A stretch of DNA of 64,000 bases from Sphagnum compactum (lineage: Eukaryota > Bryophyta > Sphagnopsida > Sphagnales): assembly GCA_965153455.1 (NCBI GenBank), contig OZ234494.1, positions 1,178,001 through 1,242,000 of the forward strand. The letters run 5' to 3'. Position numbers and translations under genes: made by a program. The notes below the pieces were generated by a model. It was not told the DNA's origin, did no database searches, and worked only from the letters and a program-made list of their open reading frames with translations. Every line of letters starts with the position of its first letter. Position 1 is the first letter of the stretch. This document shows positions 47,189 to 58,282 of this stretch, piece by piece.

Positions 47189-47516
47189 CACTTTAGATGA
47201 GGGTCCAGGGTCCAATTTCCTAGGAACCAATTTGGACTAATTTGAAGCAAATTCTTTTGAATCCTTGAGTTGGACTCTACCTTGGTCCGTAGCCTGATTC
47301 TTAGTTCTCCAAATCAGGAGCTGTCCTTTTAGCACTGTTTTTCAGTCTGAACCAATTGATTTTCTCTCCAAAAGAGGTGCCATGTAGGTTTAGCCTCAAT
47401 TTGCCACTTTTTGGTCTTGGACCCTTGTTTAAAGGCCTTGGGACCGATTTAAAGCTTTCGACTAATAAGATTGCTTGAATTCATTGGTCCTTGGACCTTG
47501 GACCCTCCTCTAAAGT
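47189..47516 (+). mobile_element. Inverted-repeat element (MITE), copy B
   Basis: Terminal inverted repeats of about 25 bp: ACTTTAGATGAGGGTCCAGG at the left and the complement of CCTTGGACCCTCCTCTAAAGT at the right. The body is the reverse complement of 20754-21064. Non-coding. Target duplication not resolved. Confidence 0.8.
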
Positions 47517-47822
47517 CGCCCTAAATGGGAGCTACAGTAGGACAATGGATAACAAGGATCAGTTTCATAGAAGAGGCTCAATGGTGTAGTAATTCCCCTT
47601 AAAGCAAGGAGATATGGAGCGGCACAGCCAGGTAGCCAGCTATCTTTTCAACCTTGATTCATCCACCATCCACAGCATTGCAGTTCCCTGGCCGCATGAC
47701 TAGGATAATCCGGACTCAGAGAGGAGAGAGGTTGCTGTTGAGATTCATAGAGCGTTTAAACTAGGGGAGAAGCAAGCCTGAAGGACATTCAAGGGGTTAA
47801 CAAAAGTCTAGCGGAAATTTTA

Positions 47823-48292
47823 TTGTTTGTGAGGTCGGTCGTCATGGAGAACTTGGTGAAAGGATTGACCGGTATTACTGTTGTCGGCTCCACTAACCGC
47901 TCCTCCCCATGCTATCTTCTATTGCATGCTCTTTGCAACTCCCCTTGCCTTGCTCCTTCTTTCACCCCCAACAACTCTTACACCCACCAGCAGCTAAATT
48001 TTGCAAATGTCACAAGCAGCTTCCTGAAGTCCTCCATAACCAATGTATAAGAATACCCCCTCGAGTTTCCTGTCTGATCTGAGTGCCCATGATCAAGACT
48101 GGAAGTTGTTTCCGAAATTTCCTCAAAGCACAAATTTCCTCATGCACCTCGCTCAGAGCACAATGTCATGCATTTGCTAAGAAGTCAAGATTCTAACAAT
48201 GCCATATTGAGAGGTACTAAGGGACGCACTGCTTTGATGTCTCCTAGACAAGTCCAGGCGTTGCAATCTCTAGCTTTGAGCATGGGGTGAAT
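47823..48292 (+). other. Possible 5' exon region of the DYRK gene
   Basis: Composition here is more coding-like than the flanks. A frame from 47823 runs 75 codons (MENLVKGLTGITVVGSTN, serine-rich end). In other frames FLSDLSAHDQDWKLFPKFPQ and then RTALMSPRQVQALQSLALS follow, the last ending at a GTGAATG donor near 48292. The three pieces need frame changes to join. It could be an upstream exon of the kinase gene, or a separate decayed gene. I cannot identify a family. Confidence 0.3.
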
Positions 48293-49030
48293 GTGAGGGG
48301 TCTCTGCTATCCATCTGTTTTCTATTTGGAAGGAAAATTTTTGTTTTTAACAGACTTTGGCATGACAAGTTTATGGGGATGGCCACATGTCAAGGTTGCT
48401 TGTTGTCAAGTCATATTTCTAGAATCCATCTTGGGCTGATACAAACTGTGTTTTAGTTTCAGAATTGTAGTAGCAAGTGCACAACATGATGGATGTAGTT
48501 CAGCTTTGTTGGCATTTGAAGGTGCTAGTTGTCATTACAACTCTGTTGTTTGAGTTTGTTTCTGAATCTTGTCTGAATCTACTTTCATATGATCATTTGA
48601 TCCATCTGTTTTCAATATTAACCTCCAAACCCTATCATGCATCATCATTGTTAATGTTCAGATCAATGTCTGATTTTATGTCTGTTCTCAAATCAAGGAG
48701 TATTCATGGGTTTTGGGATAATGGATTTTTGTAAGGAAATTAGGTTTCTATGGGTTTTGACGCACACAACCCATTTTGTCAGATTTGTCCACAATATCTC
48801 TCATAATAGAGTTTCCCAAAGTCATCACACTTGTTCTCTCCAGAACATTGATCAAGGGTGACAATTGACAAGTGGAAAAAAATTACGATATCCATCCTTG
48901 CAAAAAAAAAAAGTGGACTGGGTGTAGTCAAACATGCTCAAGTGGTGCATAAGGCTGCAGAGTGAAGAATTGAAGGCCTGAATATAGCAACAAGTGATAT
49001 GCAACAATCAAAAAAATCAAGCTGCAACTA
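48293..49030. other. Intron or intergenic
   Basis: No motif recognised. If the candidate exon upstream is real, this is an intron of the kinase gene. Confidence 0.3.
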
Positions 49031-52000
49031 ATGGGGCAAAAAGACATAGAGACATTGAAGTTGTTGGATTATGTGTCTTTCATGAATCAAGATTTCAATA
49101 GCAATGGGAACTGGACAAACAACATTCGTAAAAATACTCACTTGAAGGCAACTCCTTCAATCAACAAAGTTGTGGGAACATATCAAAGTAGTGATCGACC
49201 TAGAAGAATTGAAATTGGTAGGTCAGATCTTCCTACTCTCAATCTCACAAAAGTTCGCCAAAACCTTGAGGAACAAGCAGAGCTTGCCACAAGTATCTAT
49301 GATGAAGTAGGCCCCTTGATAAACAAAAAAGATGACATATCTTTTGATCTTGCTGGAGTTCAAGCTCTTGTTTCTGCAAGGTTTGGATGTGGGTTAGAGA
49401 GTAGAATTGATAAGGTGAAGAATATACTCCTATCAGAGAGGACTCAAAGAAATGGAGGTCTTAATACCAGTCATGCATCTCATGGAGGAGAAACAAGGGT
49501 GTTAAAAAATAAAGGTGATATTCTAAGTGAAGCCACTCCAAGACCGAATCATGGTTTAAATCGCGAAAAGAATAATATGATAAGACATTCAAAAAACTCA
49601 CATCCCATTGTTCTTGCAACCCATTTGGCTTCACCATCAAAACAAAATTCCAAGCAAGTGCAAAAAGTTGATACACAAGCCTTCAACCAAAATAAGAACA
49701 AGAATGTGACCTTCACATGTAGGGGTGTAACAACCCCAAGAAAAACAAACATCAACAATGTTATGAAAAACACAATAGAAGGATCAAATGACATAGGGCT
49801 AAATGTTGGTTCAACTTTGATCAACAAGTTAAATCCATCATGTGATCCTCAAAATCTTGAAAGCTCAGAGGGATCAATGAAGTCAAATTCAAGTCCATGC
49901 GATTATAAGAAAATTGTCCACTCCCATCAAACCAACAATTACTCCAAGTTGGACTCACATATACGGGGTAAAAATGTACAAGATTGCATAATGAGTATTG
50001 GAGATCAAATGACAAGGGTACTTCCAACTTCAGAGAGATTCCAAATTGAAGAGAAAAATGAACAAAAGATCAAAATGACAGGACAAGTACAACTTGAAAC
50101 AAATGTGGAATCTGAAGTTAACCACAGGCAATGTTTTCAGGACTCTTGGATATTTTGTATCATGATGCATTTTTATTTGGTAAACCTACTTTGGACAATT
50201 TGAATCATCCACATTTAGGGCCCTGCAAATCAAATTGTTTCCCTTTTGTTGAATGTCTATTTTTATCAAAGTTTTATTACATGTCATCTACATATAGAAT
50301 CAAACGTGCAATATGAGAATTTGGCATTGCAATCTTGCAGATATGTTAATGATGAAAGTCATGCAAACAATGGCATTGTGGTCAACGCACATAAAGGACT
50401 TGAAATTAACAACCAAGTGCAAACAAACAAAATAAAACCACCTAAACTCAATCTTGGTTTTTGCCAAACCTCTCTTCCTCTTGGTAATGCCCATTTGTCT
50501 TCCTAATATCTCTTCCATATGTGCCATTTCCATCAAATGTATACATCCACAATGTCACATTTTTCTTATATGCACATTAATGTTTGCTAACAAAAAATTG
50601 TCTTGGGTATTTAATATGATGATTTGATGTAATCTTAATAACAATGTCTAAAATTTCTGCTCCACACATTTTGCCAATTTAATGACCATATTGGAAGAAA
50701 CATATTTCAAGGTTGTTTCACATGGTGAACATATACCAAAAGTTTTGTGAAATATTTTGTGTGTGCATAGTTTTACCATGCAAATTACAGTGTTTACTTT
50801 AAACAAACTATTGCAAAACATGAATAAATTCCTTTGAATGTGAATAATTTGAACTTGGCCAAATTTTGAAATGTGACATGCAATTTGTTGTAGTAAGTTG
50901 TTTGAAAAAATTATCTAAAAGTGGCCAAATAGAGGGATTCAATCCTTTGGGAATGATGAGATGGACAATTGTGAGTTGAAAAAAATAATAATCAAAGTTG
51001 GGTTAGAAGGCACTACCTGAAATGGTTTTTGAAACAGTGTGTTTAAATATAATACTCAATTAATGTCAAAAGTTCAACGAATGAATGTTGGTGTGTTTAC
51101 ACAAGTTTGAACTAAGATTTTACAGGATTTGGTGGAAACCCAATTGAAACCATCCAAACTTCCCGAATTTCAAACACTGTGAGTTTACATTGATCATTTG
51201 TTCTTAAACAATTCTTGAATTTGAATTTTTACCTTTTCCAAGTTCATAATTTTAATGGTCAATGTGTTTTTGGTGTGAAGATTTTGTTTGTCATTATTTG
51301 AAGATCTTGACTCCACTTATCACAATGTTTTATCCTATTAAAATTGAAAAATATTTTAACAAATTGAACATGAAGTGTGCACAAATAATAAAAAATCTCA
51401 TTTGAATGTTGGACAAACAATTGAGAATTTCAAAGGATTCCGCACATGAAATATATTATTGGCATTGGTTTTGTGCCATTTCAATGAACACTTGCATATG
51501 TTATGGTTTAGCAAGTTGTAGGTGAGAATAGCCCTAGATTAACATTAACGGAGAGGGGCTCATCCAAGAAAAACACAATTGTATCAACAAACCAAAAGTG
51601 TGAGGTGAAAATCCTTGTCCATTTCATCATCTTATGTCTAGTTTTCCCTAATATTCTCCAATGTTGATTGATCATTTTACATTATGTACTATGTAATTAT
51701 ATTCAACCCAATGTTTATTCTAGAACTTAAATGTGCATGAACACACTTATTAACGCCATTGTTTCTCCTAAATTGATATTTGATTTTGAGTTGTAATTTA
51801 AAATTAGTGTAAACACAATTGAACTTGTGATTCTTGATATGCAGAAAATAGATGCAATGACACTTCCTACTCAATGTTTTCCTACTACCCCAACAACCTC
51901 TGAAAGTACATATACACCTTATTTTTGAATGGGATGTCAATTGAACATCTTTTTTCCAAAACAAAAATTGTAATGCATGTCAACTAATATGGAAATATTT

Positions 52001-55000
52001 GAAACAATTGTTGAGATAATTATTCAGATAACCAATATGAATGTACATGCATGTTAGTCTAATTGGCGCATAACACTACAATTTTATTTTAACAAAATGA
52101 AACTTGATTTCATGAATCTATATGTGGGTGTAGTTGTATTGAAGCAATGTGCATCAAACATGACAGAATTTGAGCAACAAGAAATCTTACCATACATGGA
52201 CATTTTCTTTCTTGGTCTAGATTGTCAAAAAATTCGTCCTTCAAGTACCCTTGGCAATTGCAATTTTGGTTAGTGACATCCTAAACCAATATATAAACAT
52301 ACACAATAATGTGTGATTCACTTTATAAAACTAAAGCATTTGAAGAGGTAATTATGACGACTTTGGTGGTTGTTGGTGACCCATGTAGGTTTTGATGATG
52401 AGAGAGGTGATTATAATGTGGTGGAACATGATCACTTGGCCTATCGGTATGAGGTCTTAGGAATTTTAGGGAAAGGGAGTTTTGGGCAAGTTTTAAAATG
52501 TAGTGACCACAAGTACAAGGTGTTACGAGCAGTCAAAATGATACGAAACAAACGACGTTTTCACCAACAGGCATTAGTTGAAGTCAGAATCTTGGAACAT
52601 TTGCGCAACAAGGTTCTTCTTGCTTTTTTCAAATTTCTTGTGTTTTTTTTGGAATTTTTTTGTTGATTAGGGCTTTCATTAAGGTTGTTTGTTCCTTCAA
52701 GTGTAATAAATAAATAAATGTGATGTTAATTACAATTATTAGTGTAATTGAAAAACTTAAAACTTCCTCCACATTATGTTACAAGCATTGCCTAATTTGA
52801 AAGGTGGGCTTCATGAATCTTTGTAGTGCCATCACCTTGCATGGTTATGAGATGATAGACATGCTTGTCCATTTTCACCTACATAATTAGAATAATCAAG
52901 GATATTATTTTATTAGTAATTTATGTGATGATTTTAAGTAAAACTTAAATTTATTAATCACAACCAAGAGTTATAATAAATGGTTTTACATTGTCTTTAC
53001 ATTGGCTTAAGTAACAAGATTATGGAACTTGATGAAGAGAGATCTATTAAACCATATGGTTGTTCCAAGAAGGTGGAGCTGAAAGTAGCCAATGACGTGG
53101 GGAAGGGAAGGTGAGGTGTGACAGGCGACGATGGAGGCAACTAGCACAAACATTGTCACCATCTATGAATCATTTTACTTCCGAGGCCATCTTTGCATTA
53201 CCTTTGCTTTGCATGACATATCCCTCTATGAATTAATCAAACGAAACAATTTTCAGGTTCATTCCAAGACCTACATATATGCACATTTTATACATACCAT
53301 ATGGGATTACACAAAGTTTTACAACTTAAACATTATTTTATTTTAGTTCTTCAATTGATACTTTCCTTTCAGAAGGAAATAAATATAATTGGGGTTTCTT
53401 TTTTCCTGTATCCTTTGAAATTTACTTGTTCATGAATATGTTATTAATCACATTTGCTCAATTAGTAGGTTCATTTGTGGGCACAATCTATTATTGTGCA
53501 GGGTATTAGCCCAATTGTTATTAAGAGCTTTGCAAGCCAACTTTTGTCCACACTTCGATTCCTTAAAAAGTTACATGTTATACATTGTGATTTGAAGCCT
53601 GAGAATATATTGTTGCAACACCCTGCTATGTCTAAAATCAAAGTCATTGATTTTGGGTCTAGTTGTTTCAACCATGAAAGAAGTAAGTTCCTCTATTTGA
53701 AATAACCCAACATAACCTTTTGAAATGGAAAACTTTACCAAGATAGGTCTTGAAGAGCAAATAAAATGGACTCTAAACAATAAAATATGGGTAAATTTCC
53801 GTTTGCTATTGAAATGATATTGGTGACGTCAAATAAAGTGAACCTTAAACATTTAAATATGGGCTTTTTTTTGTTGTTGAGTAATGAAATGCTATTATGG
53901 AAGTTCACATACACATAAATAAATATTGAACAATTTGCTCATGAAATCATACATGACTACATGCATTATGCAATGAAATAAAAATATCAAAGTCCCAACC
54001 CAACTTACTTTCTTCTAAAGACTTTGCCTTACCAAAGTGTGGATTTATCAATCAGTAGTGCTGGCAATGCGATCACTTGCAACCCATTATGTCAAAAAGC
54101 TTGCACAAAAAGATTTGAAGTAATGTATGAACCTCGATGTGACATTCCTACATATCCTTTCTCAAACTTTGAAGAACACCTAAATGTGTGGTTGATTTGA
54201 ATGTCTGGGTTGTAGTTTACACCTATATACAAAGTCGCTTTTACCGTTCTCCCGAAGTGATCCTAGGTGAGTATTAACCATAAATTGATAGGGACCCCTT
54301 AAAGTTCAATGTAGTTTTCAGGTCGTTCTAAGTCAAGTAAACACAACTTGGAAACATATCAACGAATAATTTCAAAAAGGATTTTGAAATTGACCATTGA
54401 AGCATATATAGCATGTATATATGTTAAATGTCATTAAAAAATATCTGTCATCACCAGAACAATATGCAATAATGCTTCCCAGCAAGTTTGATTATTGAAA
54501 TTAGTTAAATATTTGGTTTGGAAAAGGGGAATTACAAGACTAGATTGGCTTATGTTCACAGGGTTGCCGTATGACATGATGATTGACATTTGGAGTTTTG
54601 GCTGCATCCTTGCAGAATTATTTTCAGGTACAACACTTTGTATACTAGGAATTGTGTTGTGTATTCCAGTGTCTAAGATAAATCTATCAAATTTTGAGAT
54701 GAATGACTAACATTTTGTTCAAATTACTTGAGAAGAATCTTATCTCTTTTGATGTATTTTGTTGCTAGTTGAAGAATTTCCACCACCGTTAATCTCCGAA
54801 GGAAAATGTGAATGGGATTTATGTTTATGGGTCTTTAGAAATCACCTTAATGTTTGAAGTCTCCTCTAACTCACACAAGACAGGGGATAGCAGGCTACCC
54901 ATTATTTCCTGGGGAGAATGAGGTTGAACAATTGGCCTGCATGATGGAAGTTCTTGGTGTCCCTCCAACTGCAGTCCTTGAAAATGCCACAAGGAAAAAA

Positions 55001-56113
55001 ATGTTCTTTGGTAAACATATGTTTCTTGCAACAATTATTGAAATTTTCTGACAAATGATCAAGCTAGAGACACCAAAACCAAACCCTTCCAATGTTCTCT
55101 TGAATGAAACCAAGTCCAATATGGGTTGTGGCATTTAACATATTTCATTGTCTCATCAGATAGTAACAACAGCCCAAGGATAGTGGCAAATTCATGGGGC
55201 AAGAAACATTGGCCGGGAACCAAGGACATTTCAGTTGCAATTGGTTGCAATGATCCCACGTTTGTCAACTTTTTAGAAGGTTGCTTGCGGTGGGACAAAA
55301 ATCAGCGATTGAGTCCGGATGAACTCATGCAACATTCGTGGATTGTTGGGGTGAGTATATCACTTCTAGACTTCAATACAAACCCTTAAAATTCATTTTT
55401 TAAAAAATAAAATAATATGAAAACACACAACCTTGTGACAAAAATGTTTCCCCCGAGCCTTTTTCAGAAATTAAAATAATATGTATCTTTGAAAAACTAC
55501 ACATCTTTGTAAACAAAATGTTTTTCAAAAGCTCAAAACATGATTTCATACTTATGTTGGACCCAAATGAACACAAGGGTTTTGAGCTAAGTTTTTGCTA
55601 CTTTAAAATAAGTGAATGTAGTGTACAAATGTTTTGTTGGATCTCTTCCTAACAACTTAGCTTTCCAACTTTTGTTTGTAGGCTGCCTCACCCATGACTC
55701 CACAAAGGTCCCCACTTCGACCTTCAAATCAAGACACCACCAAAAGAAGGCAAGTCCCTTCATTCCACTCCCCCAACCCCTCCTCATCATGAGCTGCTCC
55801 TCCTCTCTTGACCTCTCCAAAGCCTCAACTCATTGACACCTACATTCATGTTCGGAAAAGCTGGAGGAACCTTGGAATATTGCTGGTCTATTGCAGGTCA
55901 ATAAAATCTTCGGACACACCACACCGTTCTTCCAAGCAATCGAAACAAAACTCATCGACTCAAGCCATCCTCAATGTCAAGCCTCATCCCAACAACAAAA
56001 TGCATGGTTTTGGTGTGGTAAAGTTCACTCATGGAGGAGAGTTTTCAGTGTTACCTCCAATTGGGGAAGGGATGTCTATCAAAGATGCCCAAGAAAAGAA
56101 GAGGAATAATTAG
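49031..56113 (+). CDS. Plant-type DYRK protein kinase
   Basis: Exons that fit with matching phases: 50341-50483, 51126-51178, 52145-52268, 52389-52612, 53125-53256, 53502-53682, 54216-54266, 54562-54627, 54894-55010, 55160-55350, 55682-55749 and 55897-56113. A long first exon starts near 49031 (open to 50203), but its donor is unresolved. The N-terminal part is polar and unrecognised. [18 protein letters not shown] is the NAPA element that DYRKs need to autophosphorylate. The kinase follows: GKGSFGQV, the lysine in AVKMI, glutamate in [37 protein letters not shown] (activation-loop YxY), and [12 protein letters not shown]. All catalytic residues are present. The last intron looks GC-AG (AAG then GCAAGT). 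The C-terminus ends with LPPI, seen in plant DYRKs. DYRKs are dual-specificity kinases that autophosphorylate on tyrosine and then act on Ser/Thr; substrates here are unknown. Confidence 0.85.
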
Positions 56114-57267
56114 GGACTAAGAGACAATAGATAGATTCATTGAAATTGTCCAAAGACATTTGCATCAATTTGCATGTGTCATTAGCATTGGACCATGAAT
56201 ATTTGTGAAATGGAGTAGAATGGATTTTGGAATTCTCACACTATTACATGCTTATAAAAAAACAAATGGTCCATTAGCTCCTTGGTAGAAAAATAGGATG
56301 CACCATGGACATGTTCTTGTGAAAGCTATTAGGAAACTTTAACCAATGCCCTAAAACTCCGTATCACGATCTTACCTATAATTACCTTCCCTTTTTCTAT
56401 AGGATTCAAAAACTTAATACCATGACCTTAACACACCCGGAACCTTGAGATCAACGCAAAAACTTTTCATATTGACATGAAATTGGCAAATGTGAACCTT
56501 AAATTATGACTATCAATGTACAAAGACCAGCGTTTTTTTTTGTGTGAATTTTCACAATGTTGAGAAATTCGAAAAAAATTGTCAAATTCAATGATTTTTT
56601 TTTGCAAAAATCGAAAAACTCAGAAAATCTTTGAAAATCTCCAGTTTTGTATACATGGTTCAAGTAGATAGTCAAAAACATACAAGAATGTTAAAATTTT
56701 ACCTTTCATATTTTGGTAATAGCAAATTTGGCCAAATCAGCATATGGATGATTGCCATCTTGGCTACATCGCAAATTTGAAAAAAGAAAACCACCGATGA
56801 TAAGTGAAATTATGTTGCTCATGAAAAACAAGATCGATGAAAATCCCAAAAATAAGAACTCATACTTCAAAATAGGTAACACCTAGTGAAAATTCCATAA
56901 AATGTGGGACCAAATGAAAACTACTGTACCAGGTTTTTTTTTCTCAATTTTGGGATATTGGTTTTTTTTCAAAAAAAAAGTAGAATTATTCGAATTTATG
57001 CTAGGAAAAAAAGTCCAAAATTTTCCCTTTATGTTGAATAAAAGACAAAAAGCTTTGGCAAGCCCAAAAAAAAAACAAAAAAAACTGAAGATTGTTCTGC
57101 AGCCAAGGACCATGGGAAAAAAAATGCCGAGCCTCTTGGCTGCGCGCTTTCATTGGCTTGCCAAGAATTTTATATTCTTAACTATGTTGGTCACCCATTC
57201 TTGCATACACAAATACGGCACCCCCTTAGTGAGTGTGGGTACGTATAGGAAGGATCCAAGTTTGGAG
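56114..57267. other. Intergenic, nothing assigned
   Basis: 3' flank of the kinase gene, then A-rich and T-rich low-complexity sequence around 56900-57090. No gene recognised. Confidence 0.4.
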
Positions 57268-57434
57268 TTTGGAGTCCAATATTTTCAAGGAAAAGAAAAC
57301 GACGAGTGACCCACTCGTAAACTGTGTCCCCACAATTCATGCCCCTGCCATTAGTGTAAATTTGATTCTGGGGAGGAAAGGGAGGGCTAACCTCTTTGGG
57401 GGGTGGGGTGTTGTGAGGGAAGAAAACAAAAAGC
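57268..57434 (+). repeat. Upstream direct repeat, copy 1
   Basis: Shares with 57877-58042 the ordered blocks TATTTTCAA.GAAAAGAAAA, ACTCGTA/ACTTGTA, GTCCCCACAATTCATG, CCATTAGTGTA, GGAAAGGGA, CTA.CCTCTT and GGGGTGTTGTGAGGG. It lies about 1 kb upstream of the saposin-like gene. Confidence 0.7.
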
Positions 57435-57876
57435 CCCATGGCCCCCACCCCCCCCTCCATGAGTAAGGAAGCAGGACCCAAATGATCCTCCGCATGAGTG
57501 GCAAGACCCTTTGCTTTCCTCACTCATCGTATATAAATCTTTCGGGTAAAAGGATTGAAAAAACAAATTTTTCAGCTCAAGTGATGTTGTTACGGAACAT
57601 AACCGGTGACCCATAAAGACGTCACCAGACAAAATGACATAGTGGACGGGCGGGATTTCATGTGCCTGTAACCGGTGAGTATGCCAATGACATACCCGAT
57701 TTGAGCTTGTAGTCACTATCGCCGTTGCCAGGCTGTACCTGTCCGGCCAACCCAGTACTGGGTGGTGGATTATGACTTGTAACCTGCCCGCTCTGAACGA
57801 ATGGGGTGACGCCACATCACCGAAAAACCCCCTCGAACCGATTATGATCTGAAATTAGCTCAATTCTACCTGAGTG

Positions 57877-58042
57877 GGATATTTTCAACGAAAAGAAAAT
57901 ATTCTACCGAGTGGGCCACTTGTAGACTACGTCCCCACAATCCATGCATGCCCTTGGCCATTAGTGTAGTGTTGATAATAGCTACGGAAAGGGACGACTA
58001 GCCTCTTGCTTGGGTGGCGTGGGGGAAAAGAGAGCCAAAAAG
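57877..58042 (+). repeat. Upstream direct repeat, copy 2
   Basis: Second copy of the 57268-57434 segment, ending about 240 bases before the saposin start codon, so probably in its proximal promoter. About 440 bases separate the copies; that spacer has an AAGACGTCACC word, the core bound by bZIP factors, near 57618. Confidence 0.7.
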
Positions 58043-58210
58043 AAAGGTGCCAAAGGACGGTGCTGCCCACTTGTCCGTTCGTGTTTCGTCCGAGACCGAC
58101 CGTCGTTGTTGGAGAGCTCAGCGGCGGCAGCAGCAGGAGCCTTAGCAATTAGGCCTACTTGCAATTCCAACAAACGCAAGACACCTTGGTCCTGAAAACA
58201 AATTCCAAGT

Positions 58211-58252
<42 letters not shown>
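58211..58252 (+). promoter_or_regulatory. CT microsatellite in the saposin 5' leader
   Basis: A nearly pure CT run of about 42 bases ends 31 bases before the start codon. Such Y-rich tracts are common in plant 5' leaders and core promoters. A shorter CT run recurs in intron 1 (about 58420-58438). Confidence 0.6.
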
Positions 58253-58255
<3 letters not shown>

Positions 58256-58282
58256 TTTCCTCTCGGACAAAAATTTGTAGCC

